The notes beneath the pieces are model-generated. The model ran no database searches, was not told the DNA's origin, and saw only the letters and a program-made list of their open reading frames with translations. The position numbers and the translations under genes were made by a program. Source: Frankiales bacterium (GTDB taxonomy: Bacteria > Actinomycetota > Actinomycetes > Mycobacteriales > SCTD01). Taken from it: 43,593 nt of DNA. The DNA is taken from positions 1 to 43,593 of the forward strand of contig JAOPWV010000033.1 of the NCBI GenBank assembly GCA_025965475.1. Direction: 5' to 3'. Below, one piece after another: positions 26,471-36,276 of the stretch. Position 1 is the first letter of the stretch; each line of letters begins with the position of its first letter.

Positions 26471-27274
26471 TCAGCCGGCCAGGCGCTGCACCAGGGCCCG
26501 TTGCTCGGGGCCGAACCACGGCTCCCGCCCGGCCTCGGCGTTGTCCCGGGCACGCTCCGGTCTGCTGGTCGCCGGCAGCGCGACGGTGCACCGGCGGTCG
26601 CTGAGGCCCCACTTCAGCAGGGCCTGCGCCCAGGTCCGTACACCGAACTCCGCCAACGGGGCCAGCGCCTCGGGTGACGGTGACCGGCGCAGCAGGGCCC
26701 CCTCCCCGAACGGCCGCATGAGCAGGACGCCGAGCCCGAGTTCCTCGGCCAGCGGCAGGATCCGCCGCTCGACCTCGCGCTCAGCCGGGTTGTACGGCAC
26801 CTGGATGGCATCGATGCGCCCGGTCCGCATGACGTCCGCGAGGTCGCCGAAGGCAGCCGGCGAGTAGTGCGTGGCCCCGATCGCGCGGACCCGGCCCGCC
26901 TCCCGCTCGCGCTCGAGCTGCTCCAGCCGCCGGGGCCAGGCGACCAGGTTGTGCACCTGGTAGAGGTCGATCCGGCCGCCGTACCAGCGCAGCCCGTCCT
27001 CGATCTGCCGGGCGGCGTGCCGGTCGTCGCTCGTCCAGACCTTGTCGGCCACGAGGACGTCCGCCCGCCGCGGCGCCACGATCCGGGCGAGCGCCTCCTC
27101 GGCGCGGCCGTACATCGGCGAGGTGTCGACGAGCCGGACGCCCGCGGCGTACGCCGCCTCGAACACCTCCCGCCGCGCGGGTTCCTCGGTGGGATCCACG
27201 TCGAAGGTCTTCCACGTACCCATCCCGACGACGGGCACATCGAGTCCGGTGGAACCGAGGGGTCGGGTCTCCAT
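26471..27274 (-). CDS. Aldo/keto reductase
   Basis: METRPLGSTGLDVPVVGMGTWKTF...GVRLVDTSPMYGRAEEAL. Confidence 0.88.
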   Translation of the reverse strand: METRPLGSTGLDVPVVGMGTWKTFDVDPTEEPARREVFEAAYAAGVRLVDTSPMYGRAEEALARIVAPRRADVLVADKVWTSDDRHAARQIEDGLRWYGGRIDLYQVHNLVAWPRRLEQLEREREAGRVRAIGATHYSPAAFGDLADVMRTGRIDAIQVPYNPAEREVERRILPLAEELGLGVLLMRPFGEGALLRRSPSPEALAPLAEFGVRTWAQALLKWGLSDRRCTVALPATSRPERARDNAEAGREPWFGPEQRALVQRLAG

Positions 27275-27439
27275 CACCGATCTCTACCGCACCGCCCCCC
27301 ACAAGAACCCGCCGCGGCACGGTCTGAACCGCGGGAGCCCGGGCACGCGACGGCCGAGGAGGAAGGCGAGGTGGGCAGATGCTCGAGCCGCACAAGGTGC
27401 CCGCGGGCAGGTCGTACCGCCACGACGGGGAGCGCTGAC

Positions 27440-28051
27440 GTGCACGCCCGCGTCAGCGTGGTCACGGCCGACCCGGCGAACCTCGGCGCCGTCGTCGACT
27501 ACGTGAACGAGGTACGGCCGTCGATCGAGGACGAGGTCGGCTGCACCGGCATGTCGCTGCAGGCCGACGCGGACGTCGGCCTGGCTGTCGTCATGTCGTT
27601 CTGGGTGTCCGGCGACGCGATGCACGAGAGCGAGCCGCGCGTCGCACCGCGCCGGGAGGAGGTGCTCGAGCGCGGAGCGGCGACGATGTCCGTCGAGCGC
27701 TACCGGCTCGCCGACTTCGTGCGGTCGCACCCGGCGACCGGCGGTGCGGGCGTGCGACTGACCCGGCTGGAGACCGAGCCGGCGAACCTGGAGGCGGCGG
27801 TGACCGCCTATGAGGACCTGGTTCTGCCCTGGCTCACCGAGGCCGACGGATTCTGCAGCGCGATGCTGCTCGTCGACCGGCGTACCGGGCGCGGCCTCGA
27901 GCAGAACGTCTGGCGCGACGCGGCGGCGCTGGCCGACAGCCGGGGGCCGGCGGCGGTCGCCCGTGCGGACGCGGTGGCGGCCGCGGACGTCGCGGTGCGC
28001 AGCCTCGAGGAACACCGGCTGTACTTCAGCACCGTGGTCCCCGAGGACTGA
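27440..28051 (+). CDS. Dimeric alpha/beta-barrel-like protein with two related halves (ABM-like)
   Basis: VSVVTADPANLGAVVDYVNEVRPSIEDEVGCTGMSLQAD and LTRLETEPANLEAAVTAYEDLVLPWLTEADGFCSAMLLVD are internally similar. Confidence 0.65.
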   Translation: MHARVSVVTADPANLGAVVDYVNEVRPSIEDEVGCTGMSLQADADVGLAVVMSFWVSGDAMHESEPRVAPRREEVLERGAATMSVERYRLADFVRSHPATGGAGVRLTRLETEPANLEAAVTAYEDLVLPWLTEADGFCSAMLLVDRRTGRGLEQNVWRDAAALADSRGPAAVARADAVAAADVAVRSLEEHRLYFSTVVPED

Positions 28052-28057
28052 CGGGCG

Positions 28058-31000
28058 CTACCCCAGCAGCGCGTCGATCGCCTTGTAGATCCGCTTCTCC
28101 GAGACCGGGTACTTCGTCCGCATCCCTTGCGCGAACAGGCTGACCCTGAGTTCCTCGACCATCCAGCGGATCTCCGCGCCGGCGCCGTTGAGACGGGGAC
28201 CCAGCGTCGACAGCTCCTCCTCGACCGCGGCCACGGTCTGCATCTTGACCCGGTCACGGTCGGCGTCGGCGGGCAGCCGGGACAGCCTCATCTCGATCGC
28301 CGTGAGGTAGCGCACGAGGTCGGGCAGCCGGTCCGCGCCGACCTGCGTCGCGAACCCCGGGAACACCAGCCTCCCGAGCTGCGCCCGCATGTCCACCTGC
28401 GCCGCACTGATCCCGGCAACCTGCGGCTGCAGGGCCTGCCAGAGCACGAGCACCTTCTCGACCTGGCGGATGACCTCGCGGGTGCGGTCGACCACCTCGG
28501 CGCGCACGTGCTCGCGCAGCTGCGCGAACGCCTCGGCGTCCCAGGGCAGGTCAGGACCCATCAGGCTGTCCACGGCGGCGGTCACCGCGTCGTCGAGCAT
28601 CGCGGCGACGCTGCCGTGCGGGTTGGCGCTCAGCGCCAGCTTCTGCGCGTTGGTCAGCAGTCCCGCGACGGCCTTGGCCGGTGACGGGATGCCGAGCAAC
28701 AACAGCCGGCGTACCCCGGCCCGCATCGCCGTCGCCTGCTCCTGCGGGTTCGGCAGGACCCGCAGCCCGACCGTCGCGCCCTCGTCCACGAGCGCCGGGT
28801 ACCCGGTCACACCCGGGCCCGCGGGCACCGAGCGCGGCACGTCGGCCCAGGCCGTGAGGCCGCTGCGCTCGACGTCCCCGGCAGCCGTGGACAGCACCCG
28901 CTGCATGGTGGGAGCGAGCTGCGTACGCAGCGCGGCCAGGTCCTTGCTCTCGGCGAGCGTGCGGCCGTCCGTGCCCTCGACCCGGTAGGTCATCCGCAGG
29001 TGGTCCGGTACGCGGTCCAGCTGCCAGTCGTCCCGGCGTACGTCGACCCCGCGCAGCCGGAGCAGCTCGCGTTCGAGCGCGTCGAGCAGCGGCTCCTCGC
29101 GCGCCTCCAGCCGGGACAGCACCTCCCGGGCCGTGTCGGGTGCCGGCACCAGCCGGACCCGCAGGGGCTTGGGCAGCGACTTGATGAGCGCGACGAACAG
29201 GTCCTGCCGAAGACCCGGTACCTGCCAGTCGAACCCGTACGACGAGACGCTGCCGAGCAGCTCGACCGGGATGTGCACTGTCACGCCGTCGGCGTCCGCA
29301 CCCGGCTCGAACTGGTAGGTCAGCGGCAGGCGCAACTCGCCCTGCCGCCAGACGTCCGGGTAGTCCCCGGGGTCGATCGCGGCGGTGTCCTGCACGAGCA
29401 TCGCCATCGAGAAGGTCAGCAGGTCCGGCGTCTCGTGCCGCGCCTTCTTCCACCAGGCGTCGAAGTGCGCGCCGGATACGACATCGGCCGGGATCCGCGC
29501 GTCGTAGAAGTCGTACAGCGTCTGGTCGTCGACGACGATGTCGCGCCGGCGAGCCCGGTGCTCGAGCTCCTCCACGTCGTCGAGCAGCTGGCGGTTGTCG
29601 AAGAAGAACCCGTGTTGGGTCTCCCAGTCGCCCTCGACCAGGGCGTGCCGCAGGAACAGGTCGCGCGAGAGCTCGGGGTCGATGCGCGCGTAGTTGACCT
29701 TGCGCCGCGAGACGAGCGGCACGCCGTACAGCGTGACCCGTTCGTACGCCATGACGGCGCCCTGCTTCTTCTCCCAGTGCGGCTCGCTGTAGCTGCGCAG
29801 TACCAGGTGGCCGGCGAGCTTCTCGGCCCACTCCGGCGAGATGCGCGCGACGACGCGCCCCCACATCCGGTTGGTCTCCACCAACTCGCCGGCGACCACC
29901 CACTGCGGCTGCTTCTTGTAGAGCGCGCTGCTGGGTACGACGGCGAAGCGGGCGCCACGGGCACCGAGGTACTGCCGCTTCTCGGGCTCCCGCAGCCCGA
30001 TGTGCGACAGCAGTCCGGCCAGCAGCGACTGGTGCACCAGGTCGGGCGCGGCGGCCGCGCTGTTCAGCGTCAGGTCGAGGCCGCGGGCCACCCGGCGCAG
30101 CTGGCTGTGCAGGTCCTGCCACTCGCGGATCCGCAGCCAGTTGAGGTACTCGGACCTGCACAACCGCCGGAAGGCGCTGCTGGACAAGGCCTTCTGCTGC
30201 TCCTGCACGTAGTGCCACAGGTTCAGGTATGTCAGGAAGTCCGAGGTCGGATCGGTGAACCGGGCGTGCATCTCATCCGCGGCCTGCTGTTTGTCGGTCG
30301 GCCGCTCGCGGGGATCCTGGATGGACATCGCGGCCGCGATCACCAGCACCTCGCGCAGGGAGCCCTGTCGGTCGGCCTCCACGACCATCCGCGCCAGGCG
30401 CGGGTCGATCGGCAGGGTGGCGAGTTTGCGGCCGAGCGGCGTCATGTGGCGGGCGTCGTCGAGGGCGCCGAGCTCGTGGAGGAGGTCGAGCCCGTCCTTG
30501 ACGTTGCGCCGGTCCGGCGGGTCGAGGAAGGGGAAAGCGGCGACGTCACCGAGCCCGATCGCGGTCATCTGCAGGATGACCGACGCGAGGTTCGTCCGCA
30601 GGATCTCCGGATCGGTGTACTCGGGCCGGTTCTCGAAGTCCTCCTCGGCGTAGAGCCGGATGCAGATGCCGTCCGCGACGCGGCCGCACCGGCCGGCCCG
30701 CTGCCGCGCGGACGCCTGACTGATCGGCTCGATCGGGAGGCGCTGGACCTTCGTGCGGCTGCTGTAGCGGGAGATGCGCGCGGTGCCGGGGTCGACGACG
30801 TACCGGATGCCCGGCACCGTCAGCGATGTCTCCGCGACATTGGTGGCGAGCACGACGCGGCGGCCCTGGTGCGGCGTGAACACCTTGTGCTGCTCGGCGA
30901 TCGAGAGCCGGCCGTAGAGCGGCAGCACCTCGGTCCGTTCCCCGACCCGGCCCTTGAGGACCTCGGCGGTGTCCCGGATCTCGCGCTCCCCGGACAGGAA

Positions 31001-31858
31001 CACCAGCACGTCGCCGGGCGCCTCGTGCTCGAGCTCGTCGACCGCGTCGGCGATCGACTGCACCATGTCGTCGTCCGGTGCCGGCGGCCGGTAGCGCACC
31101 TCGACCGGGTACGTGCGGCCCGACACCTCGACGATCGGGGCGCCGGCGAAGTGCCGGGCGAACCGCTCGGGGTCGATGGTGGCGCTGGTGATGATGACCT
31201 TGAGGTCGGGCCGGCGCGGCAGCAGCTGCTTGAGGTAACCGAGCAGGAAGTCGACGTTGAGGCTCCGCTCGTGCGCCTCGTCGATGATCAGGGTGTCGTA
31301 CTGGGTGAGGTTGCGGTCCTGCTGGATCTCGGCGAGCAGGATGCCGTCGGTCATGAGCTTGACGAGCGTGCCGTCCCCCACCTGATCGTGGAAGCGCACC
31401 TTGTAGCCGACCGTGGTGCCGAGTTCGGTGCCGAGCTCCTCAGCGATCCGCTCGGCGACCGTGCGAGCCGCGATCCGGCGGGGCTGGGTGTGCCCGATGA
31501 GCCCGGTGATTCCGCGCCCGAGCTCCAGCAGCATCTTGGGCAGCTGGGTGGTCTTGCCCGACCCCGTCTCACCGGCGACGACGACGACCTGGTTGTCGCG
31601 CATCGCCGCGATCAGGGTGTCCTTCGCCTCGCTGACCGGCAGCTGCGGCGGGTACTCCAGCTTGGGCACCGCTGCCCGGCGCGCGGCGACCCGCGCCTCG
31701 GCGGCGTCGATCTCGGACGTGAGCCGCGCGAGCTGGTCGTCGGCGGGCTGCCGTGCGCCCTCGTGGCCACGGCGCAGCGACGCCAGACGACGTTCGATGC
31801 GCTTGCGGTCCCGCAGCATCACGCCGTCGAGGCGCTCGGTCAGCTGCTGCGTCTCCAT
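28058..31858 (-). CDS. hrpA: ATP-dependent RNA helicase HrpA
   Basis: GETGSGKTTQLPKMLLELGRG, DEAH box, SATIDPERFARHF, QRAGRCGR; length and C-terminal DUF3418-like region. Confidence 0.95.
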   Translation of the reverse strand: METQQLTERLDGVMLRDRKRIERRLASLRRGHEGARQPADDQLARLTSEIDAAEARVAARRAAVPKLEYPPQLPVSEAKDTLIAAMRDNQVVVVAGETGSGKTTQLPKMLLELGRGITGLIGHTQPRRIAARTVAERIAEELGTELGTTVGYKVRFHDQVGDGTLVKLMTDGILLAEIQQDRNLTQYDTLIIDEAHERSLNVDFLLGYLKQLLPRRPDLKVIITSATIDPERFARHFAGAPIVEVSGRTYPVEVRYRPPAPDDDMVQSIADAVDELEHEAPGDVLVFLSGEREIRDTAEVLKGRVGERTEVLPLYGRLSIAEQHKVFTPHQGRRVVLATNVAETSLTVPGIRYVVDPGTARISRYSSRTKVQRLPIEPISQASARQRAGRCGRVADGICIRLYAEEDFENRPEYTDPEILRTNLASVILQMTAIGLGDVAAFPFLDPPDRRNVKDGLDLLHELGALDDARHMTPLGRKLATLPIDPRLARMVVEADRQGSLREVLVIAAAMSIQDPRERPTDKQQAADEMHARFTDPTSDFLTYLNLWHYVQEQQKALSSSAFRRLCRSEYLNWLRIREWQDLHSQLRRVARGLDLTLNSAAAAPDLVHQSLLAGLLSHIGLREPEKRQYLGARGARFAVVPSSALYKKQPQWVVAGELVETNRMWGRVVARISPEWAEKLAGHLVLRSYSEPHWEKKQGAVMAYERVTLYGVPLVSRRKVNYARIDPELSRDLFLRHALVEGDWETQHGFFFDNRQLLDDVEELEHRARRRDIVVDDQTLYDFYDARIPADVVSGAHFDAWWKKARHETPDLLTFSMAMLVQDTAAIDPGDYPDVWRQGELRLPLTYQFEPGADADGVTVHIPVELLGSVSSYGFDWQVPGLRQDLFVALIKSLPKPLRVRLVPAPDTAREVLSRLEAREEPLLDALERELLRLRGVDVRRDDWQLDRVPDHLRMTYRVEGTDGRTLAESKDLAALRTQLAPTMQRVLSTAAGDVERSGLTAWADVPRSVPAGPGVTGYPALVDEGATVGLRVLPNPQEQATAMRAGVRRLLLLGIPSPAKAVAGLLTNAQKLALSANPHGSVAAMLDDAVTAAVDSLMGPDLPWDAEAFAQLREHVRAEVVDRTREVIRQVEKVLVLWQALQPQVAGISAAQVDMRAQLGRLVFPGFATQVGADRLPDLVRYLTAIEMRLSRLPADADRDRVKMQTVAAVEEELSTLGPRLNGAGAEIRWMVEELRVSLFAQGMRTKYPVSEKRIYKAIDALLG

Positions 31859-32003
31859 GTGACCTCCAGTTTAGGCGCCGCGCGACGCCGTACACGCCGC
31901 ATCGCCGGGCGTCCGACCGTGCCGCGCGTGTGGGTCGGCGGCCGCCGGACAGACCCGACGCACCGCCGGGCAGGCGTACTGCCGGGCCACCGGGGAGGTT
32001 CCG

Positions 32004-34148
32004 ATGGGCGAGGGCTGGACGTTCGCCGGGGAGCCGGTCGCCACGCCGGCCGAAGGCGTGACCCTCATCGAGGGCTCGAGTTTCCTCCTGAGCACGCAGA
32101 CCGGCGACGTCCTGCCGTCCCTGCCGCAGGGGCTGTTCGTCCGGGACACCCGCCTCCTGTCGACGTGGCAGCTCCGGCTCGACGGCCGGCCGCTCGAGCC
32201 GCTCGGGGTCCTGCCGGACACCGCGTTCCGGGACACCGTGCTCAGCCGCGTCCCGGCACTCACCGGTCCCGGCGACCCGGGTGTCCTCGTCGAGCGCGTC
32301 CGGCAGGTCAGCGGCGGGTTGCGTGAGGAGCTCCGCCTCCACAACCCCGGGCCGCGGAGCCGTCGGCTGACGCTGGAGCTGTTCGTGGACGCCGACCTGG
32401 CGGACATCTTCGAGGTCAAGGAGTCGCGGGTCCGGCCCCGGCCGCCGCGGGCGGTCCGGACGGTGGGGAACGGGCTCATCCTCGGCGGCGACGAGCGCGG
32501 TGTGCACATCGTGGTCGAGGGCGCCGAGCTGGTCAGCGAGGCGCGGGGCGGTGCCCCGATCAGTGCCGATTCCGCCCCGGCGCGGCTGCGCTGGTCGATC
32601 GACCTCGCAGCCCGTGCGGACTGGTCCGCGGTCCTCGGCGTGTTCCCCAGCGACGGGGGGCTGCCGGCCGCGATCCCGGAGCCGGATGTGGCGCACGGCC
32701 GCCTGCGGGACTGGGAGGCCGCGGTCCCCGTCCTGGACACCATGGACGAGCGGCTGCGCGAGGTGCTGGAGAGCACCCGGCGGGATCTCGGGGCACTCCG
32801 CATCCACGACCCGGAGCACCCCGACGAGGTCGCCGTCGCGGCCGGGGCGCCGTGGTTCATGGCGCTGTTCGGCCGCGACAGCCTCCTGTCGTCGTACATG
32901 GCACTGGCCGTCGACCCACGACTCGCGTCCGGCACGCTGCGGACTCTGGCCCGCCGACAGGGCCGCAAGGAGGACCCGCGCACCGAGGAACAACCCGGCC
33001 GGATCCTGCACGAGACCCGGTTCGGCAGCGACGCGGATCTGGTCCTCGGTGGCGGCGGCGTCTACTACGGCAGCGTCGACGCGACCCCGCTGTTCGTCAT
33101 GGTGCTGGGCGAACTGCGCCGCTGGGGCCTCGGCGACCAGGCCCTGCGCGATCTGCTGCCGCACGCCGACCGGGCCCTCGAGTGGTGCGGGCGCTACGCG
33201 CGACGCGACGGGTTCCTGACCTATGACCGGCTCTCCCCCAGCGGGCTCCTGCACCAGGGCTGGAAGGACTCGGTCGACGGCATCACGTTCGCCTCGGGCG
33301 GCGTCGCCATGCCGCCGATCGCGCTCGCCGAGGTGCAGGGCTACTGGTACGCCGCGCTGCAGGCCCGCGCGCAGCTGTCCTGGTCGCTGGGCGAGGACGG
33401 CAGCGCGTGGAGCAGCCAGGCCGCCGCGCTCCGCGACCGCTTCGACGAGCAGTTCTGGCTCCCCGACCGTGGCTGGTACGCGACGGCGCTGCAGGGGGGC
33501 CGGGAGCCCGTGGACGCCCTCGCCTCGAATCCGGGGCACTGCCTGTGGACCGGGATCGCCCGTCCGGACCGGGCCGAGGAGTACGCCAGGCACCTGCTGT
33601 CGCCGCAGATGTTCACCGGCTGGGGGGTGCGCACCCTGTCCTCGCAGATGGGTGCGTACGACCCGATGAGCTACCACAACGGCGCGGTCTGGCCGCACGA
33701 CTCGGCACTGTGCGCAGCCGGCCTCATGCGCTACGGCTTTGTGGAGGAGTCCCGCGCGGTGTGCATGGCGCTGCTCGAGGCGGCCGTCGACTTCGGCGGC
33801 CGGCTTCCCGAGCTGTACTGCGGTTTCGACCGCATGCAGTACGGAAGACCCGTGTCGTATCCGACCTCGTGTTCCCCTCAGGCATGGGCGTCGGCGGCAC
33901 CGGCCCTGGTGCTGCGGACGCTTCTGCGCTTCGACCCGGACATCCCCGCCGGCCGCTGCTGGATCGCACCCGTGCTCCCGGAGCAGTGGCAGTCGCTCGT
34001 CCTCACGCAGGTTCCCGTGGGCGGGTGCCGCGTCACCCTCCGCGTCACCGGTGAGGACGTGTCCATCGAAGGGCTGCCGGACGACATCCGGATCGAGCAC
34101 GAACCGCGACCCCTGGACCTGACACCGGTGGCGCGGCCGGGGACCTGA
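32004..34148 (+). CDS. Amylo-alpha-1,6-glucosidase / glycogen debranching enzyme-like protein
   Basis: N-terminal GDE-type domain FVRDTRLLSTWQLRLDG; APWFMALFGRDSLLSSYMAL; SYHNGAVWPHDSALCAAGLMRYG. Confidence 0.9.
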   Translation: MGEGWTFAGEPVATPAEGVTLIEGSSFLLSTQTGDVLPSLPQGLFVRDTRLLSTWQLRLDGRPLEPLGVLPDTAFRDTVLSRVPALTGPGDPGVLVERVRQVSGGLREELRLHNPGPRSRRLTLELFVDADLADIFEVKESRVRPRPPRAVRTVGNGLILGGDERGVHIVVEGAELVSEARGGAPISADSAPARLRWSIDLAARADWSAVLGVFPSDGGLPAAIPEPDVAHGRLRDWEAAVPVLDTMDERLREVLESTRRDLGALRIHDPEHPDEVAVAAGAPWFMALFGRDSLLSSYMALAVDPRLASGTLRTLARRQGRKEDPRTEEQPGRILHETRFGSDADLVLGGGGVYYGSVDATPLFVMVLGELRRWGLGDQALRDLLPHADRALEWCGRYARRDGFLTYDRLSPSGLLHQGWKDSVDGITFASGGVAMPPIALAEVQGYWYAALQARAQLSWSLGEDGSAWSSQAAALRDRFDEQFWLPDRGWYATALQGGREPVDALASNPGHCLWTGIARPDRAEEYARHLLSPQMFTGWGVRTLSSQMGAYDPMSYHNGAVWPHDSALCAAGLMRYGFVEESRAVCMALLEAAVDFGGRLPELYCGFDRMQYGRPVSYPTSCSPQAWASAAPALVLRTLLRFDPDIPAGRCWIAPVLPEQWQSLVLTQVPVGGCRVTLRVTGEDVSIEGLPDDIRIEHEPRPLDLTPVARPGT

Positions 34149-35167
34149 TGCGCATCGCGATGGTGGCCACTCCGTGGTACGCCATCCCCCCGCGGGCCTA
34201 TGGCGGCATCGAGCTGGTCGTCGCGCTGCTCGTCGACGGCCTCGTCTCGCGCGGGCACGACGTCGTGCTGGTGGCCACCGGGCCGCCCGGCACGACAGCG
34301 CTGACCCATCTTGCGTCGTACGACGCACCCCAGAGCAGCCGGGTCGGGCAGGCCCTGCCCGAACTGCTGCACGCTGCGTTCGCGGCCCGGATCCTCGGCG
34401 AGCTCGACGTGGACCTGGTGCACGACCACTCCCTGGCCGGCCCGCTGGCGGCGGCCGGCCGGCGGGTGCCGACCGTCGTGACCGTGCACAACGACGTGAC
34501 CGGCGAACCGGGCGCGATCCTGCGCAACCTCGGTCCGGCCGTGCACGTCGTGGCGATCAGCGCGGCCCAGCAGCGGCTGGCCCCGGAGCTGGCATGGGTC
34601 GCCACGGTGCCGAACGCGCTGGACGCCGCGAGCTACCCGTTCGAGGAGATGAAGGAGGAATGGGTCCTGTTCCTCGGGCGGATGAGCCCGGGCAAGGCGC
34701 CGCACGTCGCCATCGACGTGGCGCGGGCGGCCGGCCGGGCGATCGTGGTCGCCGGCAAGTGCGTGGAGAGCGACGAGCTCGCGTACTTCGAGGCCGAGGT
34801 GCGGCCGCGGCTGGGTCCCGACGTCGAGTGGGTGGGCGAGGTCGACAGCGTGCGCAAGCGCCAGCTCCTGGCGAGCGCCTCCTGCCTGGTCTTCCCGGCC
34901 GCCTGGGAGGAACCGTTCGGCATGGTGCTGCTGGAGGCGATGGCCTGCGGCACACCGGTCGTCGGCCTGCGCAGGGGCGCGGTGCCGGAGATCGTCCTGG
35001 ACGGCATCACCGGCTACGTGCGCGACGAGATCGCCGAGCTGCCGGCGGCTGTGGCGGCGGTGGGTCAGCTGGACCCGAAGGCGTGCCGGCGCCGCGTGGA
35101 GGTGCGGTACTGCCCCGCCGTGATGGTGGAGGGCTACGAGCAGGTCTACCGGACGGTCCTGTCCTGA
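34148..35167 (+). CDS. Glycosyltransferase family 4 protein
   Basis: MRIAMVATPWYAIPPRAYGGIELVVALLVDGLVSRGHDV...FPAAWEEPFGMVLLEAMACGTPVVGLRRGAVPEIV. Confidence 0.92.
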   Translation: MRIAMVATPWYAIPPRAYGGIELVVALLVDGLVSRGHDVVLVATGPPGTTALTHLASYDAPQSSRVGQALPELLHAAFAARILGELDVDLVHDHSLAGPLAAAGRRVPTVVTVHNDVTGEPGAILRNLGPAVHVVAISAAQQRLAPELAWVATVPNALDAASYPFEEMKEEWVLFLGRMSPGKAPHVAIDVARAAGRAIVVAGKCVESDELAYFEAEVRPRLGPDVEWVGEVDSVRKRQLLASASCLVFPAAWEEPFGMVLLEAMACGTPVVGLRRGAVPEIVLDGITGYVRDEIAELPAAVAAVGQLDPKACRRRVEVRYCPAVMVEGYEQVYRTVLS

Positions 35168-35188
35168 AAGGTCATCGGGCCTGACGGC

Positions 35189-36124
35189 TCATCGGGTCCA
35201 GGGTGGTGCGGGCGCCGGCACCCGCGCGAGGCCGGTCGCCACCGCGCCGAACCGCGAGCGGTCGTCCGCCGCCCACTGGCGCTGCGCCTCGGCGACCTCC
35301 TCGCGGGAGCGCCCGACGAAGTTCCACCACATCAGCAGCGGCTCCTCGAACGGCGTCCCGCCGAGCAGCAGGACCCGGGTCGTCGGCTCGGCCGTGGCCA
35401 GCACAACCTCGTCACGGCCGATGCCCAGGTACACCGTCTGACCGGGCACGGCCAGCCGGTCGTCGAGCACCAGGACGCCGTCCAGGACCACCAGTGCGTG
35501 CTCCTGCGAGGGCTCCAGCGGCAGCACCGTCGTACCCGCCCGGAGCAGGACCTCCGCCCCGACATGGTCGGTGTCCCGGCGCGCCGGCGAGAGGGTGCCC
35601 GCCACCTCCCCCACCAGGACGGTGACCAGCGCGGCCGGCAGCTCCAGCTGCGGGAGTTCGGCGTGGTGCTCGAACGCGGCCGCGCCCGCGCGGGTCGCAT
35701 CGGGCTGGGCGACCCACAGCTGCACGCCGTGCAGCAGCCCGCGGTAGTGCCCGGTCGGCTCCTCCGCGTGCACGACGCCGTTCCCCGCCGTCATCAGGTT
35801 GAGCTGACCGGGCCGGATCACCTGCTCGGAGCCCAGGCTGTCGCGGTGCAGCACCTGCCCGTCCGTCAGGTAGGTCACCGTCTGCAGCCCGGTGTGCGGG
35901 TGCGGCCCGATGTCGATCCCGCCGTCCACGTCGACCGTCGCCGGTCCGAACTGGTCCACGAAGCACCAGGCCCCAACGGTGCGCCGACGGCGGCGCGGGA
36001 GCGCCCGCTGCACGAGCATCGAGCCCACGCTCGCCTCACGGGCGTCCAGCACCTCCACCACCGGCGGCTCCGGGGCGGCCGCGCCGGGACCAGGTGCGTC
36101 GACAGGACTGACCGGGCCACTCAT
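35189..36124 (-). CDS. Pirin family protein
   Basis: RTVGAWCFVDQFGP...GPHPHTGLQTVTYLTDGQVLHRDSLGSEQVIRPGQLNLMTAGNGVVHAEEP. Confidence 0.93.
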   Translation of the reverse strand: MSGPVSPVDAPGPGAAAPEPPVVEVLDAREASVGSMLVQRALPRRRRRTVGAWCFVDQFGPATVDVDGGIDIGPHPHTGLQTVTYLTDGQVLHRDSLGSEQVIRPGQLNLMTAGNGVVHAEEPTGHYRGLLHGVQLWVAQPDATRAGAAAFEHHAELPQLELPAALVTVLVGEVAGTLSPARRDTDHVGAEVLLRAGTTVLPLEPSQEHALVVLDGVLVLDDRLAVPGQTVYLGIGRDEVVLATAEPTTRVLLLGGTPFEEPLLMWWNFVGRSREEVAEAQRQWAADDRSRFGAVATGLARVPAPAPPWTR

Positions 36125-36135
36125 GGACCCATTCT

Positions 36136-36183
36136 GGGCCACCTGGCGCTGCCCGCTTCTGGGGCCACCTGGCGCTGCCCGCT
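36136..36183. repeat. 22-bp perfect direct repeat (period 26) in the pirin/NUDIX divergent intergenic region
   Basis: gggccacctggcgctgcccgct at 36136-36157 and 36162-36183. Confidence 0.95.
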
Positions 36184-36276
36184 CCAGGAGCTCCGGCATC
36201 CAGTTCCCCGGCTGCTTCGGCCACGGCTCGCCGAGCACCCGGAGGTGGATGCGTCTGATCGGCGGATACTGGCCGG

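Noticed and set aside
9084-27274. Multiple aldo/keto reductase and LLM oxidoreductase genes as one biosynthetic cluster
   Set aside because: They are scattered on both strands among unrelated genes, with no core biosynthetic enzyme.
29000-32326. Very long plus-strand ORF (1108 aa) opposite hrpA
   Set aside because: Composition is Arg/Leu/Val/Gly-rich noise typical of the antisense frame of high-GC genes; the minus-strand HrpA has clear helicase motifs.
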